Positions 15,170-24,300 of a DNA stretch of 64,000 bases are shown here, piece by piece. A program made the position numbers and the translations under genes. The notes beneath the pieces were generated by a model that searched no databases, had not been told where the DNA came from, and worked only from the letters and a program-made list of their open reading frames with translations. Numbering within the stretch: the stretch's first letter is position 1; each line of letters begins with the position of its first letter. The DNA lies in the NCBI GenBank assembly GCA_964649515.1, contig CAZYPV010000003.1, positions 15,697-79,696 on the forward strand, in the 5' to 3' direction. Source of the DNA: CALKGK01 sp964649515. GTDB lineage: Bacteria; Bacteroidota; Bacteroidia; Flavobacteriales_D; Sanyastnellaceae.

Positions 15170-18157
15170 ATGGAATACGATTTTTCTGCCATCGAGAAGA
15201 AATGGCAAAAAAAGTGGAAAGAAGCGCAAACTTACCGTGTTGAAGAAGACCCCTCCAAAGAAAAGTATTACGTTCTTGACATGTTCCCCTACCCTTCTGG
15301 GGCCGGGCTGCATGTGGGGCACCCACTAGGGTACATTGCCAGCGACATTTTCGCGCGTTATAAAACCCACCTCGGCTTCAACGTGCTTCACCCCATGGGC
15401 TACGATAGCTTTGGTTTGCCCGCAGAACAATATGCCATTCAAACCGGTCAACATCCTGCCATCACTACCGAAAAAAACATCCAGCGCTATCGAGAGCAAC
15501 TTGATCAAATTGGATTTAGCTTTGATTGGAGCAGGGAGGTGAGAACCAGCGATCCTGCTTATTACAAATGGACCCAATGGATTTTCTCCCAGATTTTTGA
15601 TTCTTGGTACAATCTGGAAACCAACAAGGCAGAACCCATTTCAAGCCTCATCGAAAAGCTCGAAAACAACGGTACATACAACGTTGAGGCAGCATGTGAA
15701 GACCATTGGTGGAAAAACCTCAAAGCTGAAGATTTCCCTCATTTCGGAGCCTATTTTGAAGGTGAACTCACCGCAAGCGATTGGAAAAGCTTTACCCCAA
15801 AGCAAAAAGAATTGGTATTGATGCACTTCCGCCTCGCATACTTAGCCGATTCCTGGGTAAACTGGTGTCCGGAACTCGGCACTGTTCTCGCCAACGATGA
15901 AATAAAAGATGGCGTCTCCGAAAGAGGAGGTCACCCCGTTGAGCGCAAACTAATGCGCCAATGGAGCATGCGCATCTCGGCTTATGCAGATCGTTTGATT
16001 CAAGACTTGGAAGGCATTGATTGGAGTGAATCCATCAAGGAAATCCAACGCAATTGGATCGGCAAATCCACAGGTGCTCGGGTCATCTTTCAAGTGCAAA
16101 ATGAATCGTCGAGCATTGAGGTGTTCACGACTCGTCCTGACACCATTTTCGGGGCTACATTCATGGTTTTGGCGCCAGAGCACGAGTTGGTAGCACAAAT
16201 TACTACTGAGGAATACAAAGAAGACGTACAAGCATATGTACACAACGCTTCATTAAAAACGGAGCGAGACCGTCAGAGCGATGTGAAAAACATCTCTGGT
16301 GCCTTTACCGGTGCTTATGCCATTCATCCATTCACTGGAAAGTCCATACCCATTTGGATTGGGGAATATGTGCTGGCCTCCTATGGAACCGGCGCTGTAA
16401 TGGCCGTTCCTGCGGGCGATCAACGCGACTTTGATTTTGCCAATCATTTTGGAATTCCCATCGTTAATGTATTTGAAGGAGCAGACTTAAGTGATGGAGC
16501 AACAACGGATAAAAACACCCCACTTCAAAACAGTGAGTTCCTGAATGGAAAGTCTGGACAAGCAGCCATCGATGATGCCATTTTGGCCATGGAACAAGCG
16601 GGATTTGGTGAAGGAAAAACCAATTTTCGTTTGCGCGATGCGGTATTCAGCAGACAACGCTATTGGGGAGAGCCTTTCCCCATTTATTACGAAAACGGAA
16701 TAGCGCATTTGGTTCCTGAAGGAAATTTGGTGAGCCTTCCAGAAGTGGACAAGTATCTTCCAACGGCAGACGGGGAACCTCCACTAGCTAGAGCAAAGAA
16801 AGAAGACTGGCCCGTGTTTTTTGGCGACCAGATGGAACACAACACAATGCCAGGTTGGGCAGGATCGAGTTGGTACTTTCTCCGCTACATGGACCCCCAC
16901 AACGATGAGTGTTTTGCCGACCGCTCAAAAATTGATTATTGGAAGCAAGTTGACCTCTACATTGGTGGTGCAGAGCACGCTACGGGTCACCTGCTCTACG
17001 CTCGTTTTTGGACCAAGTTTCTTTATGATCGTGGATACCTTCCCTTCCACGAGCCCTTTGCAAAAATGATCAACCAAGGTATGATCCTCGGTCGTTCTAG
17101 CTTAGTTTATCGCGTTCAAGTGAGCACACAAGAAAAAGGGATGAAGAAAGACGCATCCAGTGGTTACTATTTGTCCAATGATCTTCGAGAAGCACTTGAA
17201 AAAGAAAGCAAAGAATGGGGAGTGGGTGAACTCATATCAGCCCTCGAACAACATGACGCCCAGATCGATTTAGAAGGATTGAAGGATCGACTTCAACAAC
17301 TGGAAGATAGTGGAGAGGCAAAAATTTGGTTCTCTCGTCAGCACGTGCTGATCGACCATGTAGACAACGACCTTTTGAACTTGGAGAGCATCCGCGGCTG
17401 GCAACCCGAATTCGAAAATGCCCAATTCATCTTGAACAACAAGGGTGAATTTACTTGTGCCTATGAGATTGATAAAATGTCGAAACGCTGGTACAACGTT
17501 GTGAACCCCGACGATCTTTGTGAGCATTACGGAGCAGATACTTTGCGTTTGTATGAAATGTTCTTAGGACCGCTGGAGCAAAGTAAACCATGGGATACCA
17601 AAGGCATCAACGGTGTACACAACTTCTTGAGGAAGTTTTGGCGACTTTTTCACAGTCAAGAGAACACCTTTACTGTGAGCGAAGAAGCACCTTCCAAAGC
17701 CGAATTAAAAGTGCTTCACAAAACCATCAAAAAGGTGAGTGATGATCTCAATCGCGGTTCATGGAATACCGTAGTGTCTGCCATGATGATTGCAAGCAAC
17801 GAACTCACCGATTTAAAATGCAACAAGCGAGCAATCTTGGAAGGAATGTGCGTTTTGCTCTCCCCGTACGCCCCTCACATGGCGGAAGAATTGTGGGAGA
17901 AATTAGGGCATGAAACCAGCGTGAGTAAAGCCGCTTGGCCAGATTTTGATCCCGCTGTTTTGGTGGAAGATGAATTTGAGTACCCCGTTTCTTTTAATGG
18001 AAAAATGCGCTTCAAACTCTCTTTTCCAACGACCATGTCGCCAAAAGAAATCGAAGCTGCTGTTTTGGCCAATGAACAATCGGCGAAGTACCTCGAAGGA
18101 AAAGCACCTAAAAAAGTGATTGTGGTGCCGAAACGAATTGTGAATGTGGTGCTTTAA
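15170..18157 (+). CDS. leuS: Leucyl-tRNA synthetase
   Basis: The class Ia synthetase charges tRNA-Leu in the cytoplasm. HVGH at residues 48-51 is the HIGH motif and KMSKR at 769-773 is the KMSKS motif with the usual Bacteroidota Arg. The CP1 editing domain is present with TTRPDTIFGATFMVLAPEH and the GTGAVMAVPAGDQRDF block. At 995 residues it is about 130 longer than E. coli LeuRS. Most of the extra lies in two inserts: about residues 145-200 (before the WVNWCPELGTVLA zinc-like region) and about 640-735 just before KMSKR. It overlaps the convergent gene by four bases. A TAATTTTA box at 15137-15144 could be a weak promoter. Confidence 0.98.
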   Translation: MEYDFSAIEKKWQKKWKEAQTYRVEEDPSKEKYYVLDMFPYPSGAGLHVGHPLGYIASDIFARYKTHLGFNVLHPMGYDSFGLPAEQYAIQTGQHPAITTEKNIQRYREQLDQIGFSFDWSREVRTSDPAYYKWTQWIFSQIFDSWYNLETNKAEPISSLIEKLENNGTYNVEAACEDHWWKNLKAEDFPHFGAYFEGELTASDWKSFTPKQKELVLMHFRLAYLADSWVNWCPELGTVLANDEIKDGVSERGGHPVERKLMRQWSMRISAYADRLIQDLEGIDWSESIKEIQRNWIGKSTGARVIFQVQNESSSIEVFTTRPDTIFGATFMVLAPEHELVAQITTEEYKEDVQAYVHNASLKTERDRQSDVKNISGAFTGAYAIHPFTGKSIPIWIGEYVLASYGTGAVMAVPAGDQRDFDFANHFGIPIVNVFEGADLSDGATTDKNTPLQNSEFLNGKSGQAAIDDAILAMEQAGFGEGKTNFRLRDAVFSRQRYWGEPFPIYYENGIAHLVPEGNLVSLPEVDKYLPTADGEPPLARAKKEDWPVFFGDQMEHNTMPGWAGSSWYFLRYMDPHNDECFADRSKIDYWKQVDLYIGGAEHATGHLLYARFWTKFLYDRGYLPFHEPFAKMINQGMILGRSSLVYRVQVSTQEKGMKKDASSGYYLSNDLREALEKESKEWGVGELISALEQHDAQIDLEGLKDRLQQLEDSGEAKIWFSRQHVLIDHVDNDLLNLESIRGWQPEFENAQFILNNKGEFTCAYEIDKMSKRWYNVVNPDDLCEHYGADTLRLYEMFLGPLEQSKPWDTKGINGVHNFLRKFWRLFHSQENTFTVSEEAPSKAELKVLHKTIKKVSDDLNRGSWNTVVSAMMIASNELTDLKCNKRAILEGMCVLLSPYAPHMAEELWEKLGHETSVSKAAWPDFDPAVLVEDEFEYPVSFNGKMRFKLSFPTTMSPKEIEAAVLANEQSAKYLEGKAPKKVIVVPKRIVNVVL

Positions 18158-20442
18158 TTGGTAGAAAACTGTTTTTTGTTCTCCCTACTCACCGCATCAA
18201 TTTCTTTCACCAAGTCGATAACCCGGAATTCTACCCGTCGGTTTCTGGCGTGCATTTCCTCGGTGCAATCTTCCTCGTTTTCACAGCGAATTTTAGGCAT
18301 GGTTTCTCCATAGCCCATAGCGCTGAGTCTGGAAGGATCTATCCCCCGAGCAACGAGCCATGCAACGGCAGCTTCTGCGCGTTTTTGAGAAAGTTGTAGG
18401 TTGTATTCATGACTGGATCGAGCATCGGCATGCGCCATGATTTCGCCCGTCATGTCAGGATACTTTTGCAACAGCGTATAAAGTACCTCAAGGTCTTCTT
18501 TGGCTCCTTTCATTAACTCGGTGCTGTTTCGATCGAAGTAAATGTGATACAATTCCACAATTTGTCCTTCTACCAAACGCATGTCTGGATGAAGCTCATT
18601 CCTCGCCAATGACGTTTTACCACTGGGCCAAATTTCGATGTCCAAAAGATACTCTTGCACTTCTTCTTCGAGCATAAATTCAATCAATTCAGAACTCGCA
18701 TCCGTGCTGGCCGCAAGAATTCCATAGGGCACGTTGGCTTCCACAGGCAACAAAAAAGCACCGTAAGCATTGCTTTGCACTGCTGTTGCTTCGTTGGTAA
18801 GCAAGTTGATCAATTCAATGTTGCAGGCGCTTAAAGGACTTTCATAAGGCATTTCGCGAACGGTTCCTGCAATGTATCGTTGTTGACTCAATCCGGCATC
18901 GTTTCGTGTTAGACCTAACTTGATTTGAAGGACATCTCCTTCCCTCATCAATTCAATATCAAAATCTTGTGAACTGCTGCAAACCTCATTGGATTCAAAG
19001 CCTTCAGCCACAGCTCGAACCTTCAACTCATTTGCTTCTGGGATCATCAACTTAAACTCACCCAATCCTTTAGAATAGGCCGTTCGTTGGACATCATCAT
19101 CAACTTGAATTTCAATTCGCGCCCCAGGGATGGGCAAACCGGTGCTGCAATCCACCACTTGACCTTCAATGAATATCCCTTTTTCAAACCGAAAACTGAG
19201 CACATCATCAGCGCGATTTGCATTCCTATTTGAACTTAAAAAACCGTGTTTCCCATCTTCAAAAAACACCATGGAAAAATCATCTTTTGGGCTATTCAAT
19301 GGCGCCCCAACATTCTGCGGTAGCGACCAAGTTCCCGTCTTGAAATTGGTGCGAAACACATCCAGGCCACCAAAACCTACCAAGAGATCAGATGAAAAAT
19401 AAAGCTCGCCGTTGTGCTTAAAGTTGGGAAAAACCTCTCTTCCTGGGGTATTGATGGTTTCGGGAAGCGGTTTTGGAATGCCCCATGCACCTGCTTCATC
19501 CCGTTCTACGAAAAAGAGATCCATGCCTCCAATACTCCCAAATCCATCAGAACTAAAAACCAAGGTCTGGGCATCTGGTGAAAGCGTGGGGTGGGCATAA
19601 TTGAACATTGGATCCACAAAAGGAAGCTCCTGAAGCACCCAAATGCTGTCTGTTTTTAAATAGTGCTTGATGCACAGGCGGGTGTTGTTTGACGCATCAA
19701 ACCAACGTTTTTTCTCATTAACGCAACTTGTTGTAATGAAAAGTTCTGTTCCGTCTTCGTTGAAACAAAGCGGACCCTCGTGCAACTGACCTTGGGGAAT
19801 ATCCTCATAGCGGGCAGCGCGATCAGAGGGAAAATCATTGATCAACGGTGCCGCAAAAACGTCGGTAAAAGGCGCACTTGTCCAAGGATCTAGTTCTCCC
19901 GGACGGGCATTTACACCAGCTCTATTGGTTACGAAAAGCAAGTTTGAACCGAGAATGTAAGGGGAAAAATCCAATTGATTGGAATTCAAAATCAAGGGTT
20001 GAATGATGCAAGATTCATCCTCGGGAATGCCCGCCATGAGTGCCTCACAATAATCGCTCAATTGCTGTGCAAGACGAATTTTTGAAGCATCGGTCTCCGC
20101 TAACATGTATTTTCCCAACCATTGCTTGGCCGTTTCATACTTTTCGTTGCTGATGAGCAATTGGCTGTACCACAATTTCACCTCCGGTTGCTCGTCCATA
20201 TAAACGGCGCGGTTAAACCAGTATTCCGCCAAATTACTCCGGTCGGTTCTCCAATAGCACTGCGCCAGTTTACTCACCGCTTCTGCGTTGTCGAGGTCTT
20301 TGCGAATGGCCTTGTTGTAAAGTTCAATGGCCACATCATAATGGTGGTGCTCAAAAGCTTCATTGGCTTGTTTCATTTGGGCTGATGCGCCTTGAACCAA
20401 CAAAAAACTCAAGAAGAACAATGTGCTTGTTAATTTCTTCAT
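18154..20442 (-). CDS. PorE-like OmpA-family T9SS accessory protein
   Basis: The 762-residue protein has a signal peptide (1-21) and then TPR repeats (about 22-140). Next come WD40/PD40-type propeller repeats (about 150-420; LSPDAQTLVFSSDG and FSSDLLVGFGGLDVF), a carboxypeptidase-regulatory-like domain (about 425-500), and a C-terminal OmpA peptidoglycan-binding domain (about 635-750) with YFDRNSTELM, AHADARSSHEYNLQLSQKRA and RNRRVEFRV. This domain order is the one described for PorE of Porphyromonas gingivalis, a T9SS component in the periplasm. Many Bacteroidota carry paralogues beside SprF genes, so a cargo-specific role is as likely as the core one. Last gene of a three-gene run with the SprF-like protein and the 1790-residue surface protein. 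Confidence 0.88.
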   Translation of the reverse strand: MKKLTSTLFFLSFLLVQGASAQMKQANEAFEHHHYDVAIELYNKAIRKDLDNAEAVSKLAQCYWRTDRSNLAEYWFNRAVYMDEQPEVKLWYSQLLISNEKYETAKQWLGKYMLAETDASKIRLAQQLSDYCEALMAGIPEDESCIIQPLILNSNQLDFSPYILGSNLLFVTNRAGVNARPGELDPWTSAPFTDVFAAPLINDFPSDRAARYEDIPQGQLHEGPLCFNEDGTELFITTSCVNEKKRWFDASNNTRLCIKHYLKTDSIWVLQELPFVDPMFNYAHPTLSPDAQTLVFSSDGFGSIGGMDLFFVERDEAGAWGIPKPLPETINTPGREVFPNFKHNGELYFSSDLLVGFGGLDVFRTNFKTGTWSLPQNVGAPLNSPKDDFSMVFFEDGKHGFLSSNRNANRADDVLSFRFEKGIFIEGQVVDCSTGLPIPGARIEIQVDDDVQRTAYSKGLGEFKLMIPEANELKVRAVAEGFESNEVCSSSQDFDIELMREGDVLQIKLGLTRNDAGLSQQRYIAGTVREMPYESPLSACNIELINLLTNEATAVQSNAYGAFLLPVEANVPYGILAASTDASSELIEFMLEEEVQEYLLDIEIWPSGKTSLARNELHPDMRLVEGQIVELYHIYFDRNSTELMKGAKEDLEVLYTLLQKYPDMTGEIMAHADARSSHEYNLQLSQKRAEAAVAWLVARGIDPSRLSAMGYGETMPKIRCENEEDCTEEMHARNRRVEFRVIDLVKEIDAVSRENKKQFSTN

Positions 20443-20444
20443 GC

Positions 20445-21374
20445 TTAAAAGAATCGTGGGTGATAGAATCCGTCTTTTTTCTTTCTAAGATCAAATCCAA
20501 TGAACAATTCATGGGCTCCCCCATTCCCTTGCAATGCTGAAAACGTCCAGTCGTAGGCATAGCCAACACTCAATTCTGGGGTTATGAGGTATTGAAAGCT
20601 AGCAGAAATGGCATCGAGATGGCGGTAGGACAAACCGGTCCAAAACTGTTTCTTCAACAACACACTTGCGCTCACGTCCATTTGGAGCGGAACCCCTTGT
20701 AGATACCTCATCATGGCGCTGGTTTTCAAATCGAGTTTAGAGGAAAGCGAGAAGACGTGGCCACCGTTCAAAAACATGGCCTGACTCCCCAACATTTGGG
20801 CTTCTCGCTCGCTTTGTTGACCCATGTATTCGTATTTCTCTTCCAAAAGTTGGGGAGCAGAAAAACCGACATACGACTTCTCGGTATGATAGAACACTCC
20901 AAATCCGAGGTTAAATGCATGGTCGCTGAGGTCAGCCTGAGGAATGCTTTCATCGCCCTCTTGATCGGGATTGGTATTGGTCCATCGCACATTCCAATTG
21001 CTCACTTGGGTACTTAAGCCAAAACGAAGATTACCTCTACTCAATTCGAGATGATAAGCCCCTTGTGCCCTTACCGCTATCCGTTCACTAATCCCAATTT
21101 GATCGTGCCAAACCAGCAATCCTGCTCCAAGTTTGCGGTTGGCTATTGGACTGTGAAGGGAAACATTTTCACTGGCGGGAGCACCTTCCAAACCCAACCA
21201 TTGTCTTCTCAAAAAAAGATTCGCGCTGAGGCTTTCTTTCATTCCAACGTAAGCAGGGTTGATGGAACTTTGGTCCCACATGAACTGCGTATGCTGAATT
21301 TCCTGTTGTGCGCAAACACAAGAAGCAATGAGCATCAAAAGGAATACCGGCGCTATTTTTAAATATGCTTTCAT
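20445..21374 (-). CDS. PorP/SprF-family outer-membrane protein
   Basis: The 309-residue protein begins with a signal peptide (about 1-22) and continues as an aromatic beta-barrel. The start FMWDQSSINPAYVGMKESLSANLFLRRQWLGLEGAP, in pieces SSINPAYVG and RRQWLGLEGAP, is diagnostic of PorP/SprF. It ends GFDLRKKKDGFYHPRFF. SprF is needed for surface placement of the SprB adhesin in Flavobacterium johnsoniae, and related proteins pair with cargo that carries a type B C-terminal domain. The cargo here is very probably the protein encoded nine bases upstream. The next gene (PorE-like) follows two bases downstream, so the three are one transcription unit. Confidence 0.92.
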   Translation of the reverse strand: MKAYLKIAPVFLLMLIASCVCAQQEIQHTQFMWDQSSINPAYVGMKESLSANLFLRRQWLGLEGAPASENVSLHSPIANRKLGAGLLVWHDQIGISERIAVRAQGAYHLELSRGNLRFGLSTQVSNWNVRWTNTNPDQEGDESIPQADLSDHAFNLGFGVFYHTEKSYVGFSAPQLLEEKYEYMGQQSEREAQMLGSQAMFLNGGHVFSLSSKLDLKTSAMMRYLQGVPLQMDVSASVLLKKQFWTGLSYRHLDAISASFQYLITPELSVGYAYDWTFSALQGNGGAHELFIGFDLRKKKDGFYHPRFF

Positions 21375-21383
21375 GGAATGGCT

Positions 21384-24300
21384 TTATTGAATGGTGATGT
21401 ATCCCTGTTTCATTGTTTTTTGACGGGAAGTGTCAATGAAGGTGTAGAAATAGGTTCCCGACGGTAGTGCTTCGCCTTTGTGGGTTCCTTGCCAATCGTT
21501 TTGGTAGTTTTCTGCTTCAAAAACAACGCTCCCCCAACGGTTGTGAACAATGAATCGGTGTTCTGGCACACGGTCGAGGCCCTCTATCCTCAATGCATCG
21601 TTAACGCCGTCTCCATTTGGGGTGATGATGTCTGGAATACCGAGAAAAGGATCGACATCTACTTTCACAAGTGCTGTGTCGCAGCGTTGCGGACAATCTT
21701 CAAAGCAGCGGAGGTAAATGAATTGATCTACACCGAAGAAGTCAATCTCCGGGCGGTATTCCACCACATCACCTCCCACAATGTTCCAAGTTCCAAAATC
21801 AGGGACGTCGAACATTGAGATCTCCACTTCAAATTCGCTTTCCTCGTCATTCAGCTGCACCTCCAAATCCACGGGGTCACCCGCCACAACCTCATAAACG
21901 TCGGGCAAGGCCATGGGAACCTCAGGTACGAAAATCCGTTGGGTAGCGCTAGAATACACACCACAACCGGGATTGGACAGGCTCCAAACAAAATCGTAAA
22001 TGCTTCCCTCTTCCAATCCAAGCACGGTACTTTGATTGGCATTTGGCGCAACAATGTTTACTCCTGCAGCACTGCTTGTCCACTCCCCAAAATAACTTGG
22101 ATCATTCAAAGATTGAAGTATTGCCGAGGTACCATCACATGAGAGTGAACTGTCCACAACCGTGGCTACAAGGTTGGGAATGAAATCCACTTGAACTTCG
22201 ACCAATTCTTGTTCAGACCAACAGAAACCGTCGAAAATGGACACAAAATAATCGCCTGAGTCTTCTTGTGTGAGGTTTTCCAAAGATAGATTGGGTGAAC
22301 TCGAAACAATGCTCTCTTCTGAGGCCAGTAGGTATTCAAACGCTTGTGCCGAAGCCAAAACCGATATTTCCAACTCCTCTCCTTCGCACAAAGGTGCATT
22401 GCTGCTCACAATAGGTGCATCAGGTCTAGGGGTGATGTTGACATCTACCGCGCTTTCAGGACTCACACAACCCCCATCGGTTATCCTTAGTGTATATGTA
22501 CCTGCGTTAATTTCGCTGAGGTTTTGAATTACCGGGGGCACCGCCAGTGATGAGAAGAAACCGTTCGGACCCAACCACTGGTATTCGTCGGCATCGCTTT
22601 GAGTTGCCAAGGCCAAATTTCCTCCTTCGCATAGAATACCATCTGCTCCTTGAATGTCGGCAGCAAAAGGAATGGGGTTGATATTAACGTTCAGTGGGGC
22701 AGACAATCCGCTCGTGCAACCCTCGGCGCTCACTTGTACTTGATAACTTCCATCGTCTTCCGCACTGCTCTGGTCAATGTTCAAAGCAGCCGTTGAAGTA
22801 TTCACCTGCACTCCACTTGGCAGCTGCCAGATATAGGAATTTGCATTTGGCGTGCTCGTGCACGAGAGATTGATTTCATCTCCTAAGCACAGTTGAGTAT
22901 CTCCAGAAATGCTCGGCGGAGCGGGAGCAGCCGTTATTTGCACTAAACTACTGGCGGTTTCAGACACGCAGGAAAATTCATTGCTCACATACAAACTGTA
23001 GGTTCCTTCGTCCGACTCGTTAACGTTGAGGATCACTGCTTGCGGATTATTGGACTGAAAACCTCCTGGCCCCGTCCAGAAATAATCGAGGTTGTCATCA
23101 TCACCATTCACCAAGGCCTCCAAAACAAGATCATCTGTTCCATTGGCGCATTGAATGGAAACGTCTTGCAAGCTGAGCTCCGGAACTCCGGCAACTTGCA
23201 CATCAAAAGGAGCACTTTGAGGAGTGCTGCATTCACCGATATTCACCACCACACTGTACGTACCTTCAAGGGAAGTGCTTGCGTTTGGAATGCTTAATAT
23301 TGGACTATTGAACCCATTAGGTACACCCGGACCCGACCAGGCGTAATCCACATCAAAACCATCGTATTCCTCCACTTGAATTGTCATCGTTTCACCCTCG
23401 CAAACGGTACTGTTTCCGGAAATGAAAGGCGTACTCAAGTCGCCACTAGAAACTTCGATATTCAAGCAGCTCTCGTTGCGATAATCGTTTTGAATTCCAC
23501 CGGGATCTTCTTCTCTACCTGTTCTCGGAAATGCAAGTGGATGCATTGGTCCGTAACTCAACGTATCTAGGTTTTGCTGAAACGCGCTTGACCATAGGAC
23601 ATCGGCGCACAAATTGATATCGTTGCAAGGCGGGAAATTTTCGTTCACTCGAAGTTCGAAGACCAAATCGCATTCAATATCCTGCGGAATACTGTCCCAC
23701 TTCATGGTAATCAAACCCAAGTTCTCGTTGGGGAAAACCTGAATGAGCTCATCACACTCGGTCAGAAACGAACCTTGAACGAGGCTCAATCCGAAGGGTA
23801 AATCTTGCACAATCTCCACGTCGTATGCCGTACTTTCGGAGCTATTCAAATGAGAAACACTGATACTCGCTTGGGTGATTTCTCCCGGACTCAGTAGGGT
23901 TTCGCTGAGGTTCAATGTGGCTTGAAGTTGAGCTTCTCTCACGCGCACGCCTACCTCGGTAATTTCATTAGAAGGTGCTGAATTGCTCCCTTTTCGATAG
24001 TTCAAATTGCTTTGTACCGTAAGCAAGTGGCCGGCAACATTTTCTTCAAGATTCGCCACCACTGCTCTGAACCTGATAACCACTTCTTCGGGGTCTGAAT
24101 TATCATTTGCGGTATTGACCACATCTCCGAAATTCAGGAGAATTCTCCTTCTTTCATTCTCCACACCTTCACCTACGCTGCTCACTTCAACATCTTCCAC
24201 AATGCTGTTTAAGCTACCGTTGTTGTATCCAAAGACGTTCACATCTGCCGTTGCTGAAATAATATCTTCAAACACCAAGCCTGCTGGAAAAACACACTCG

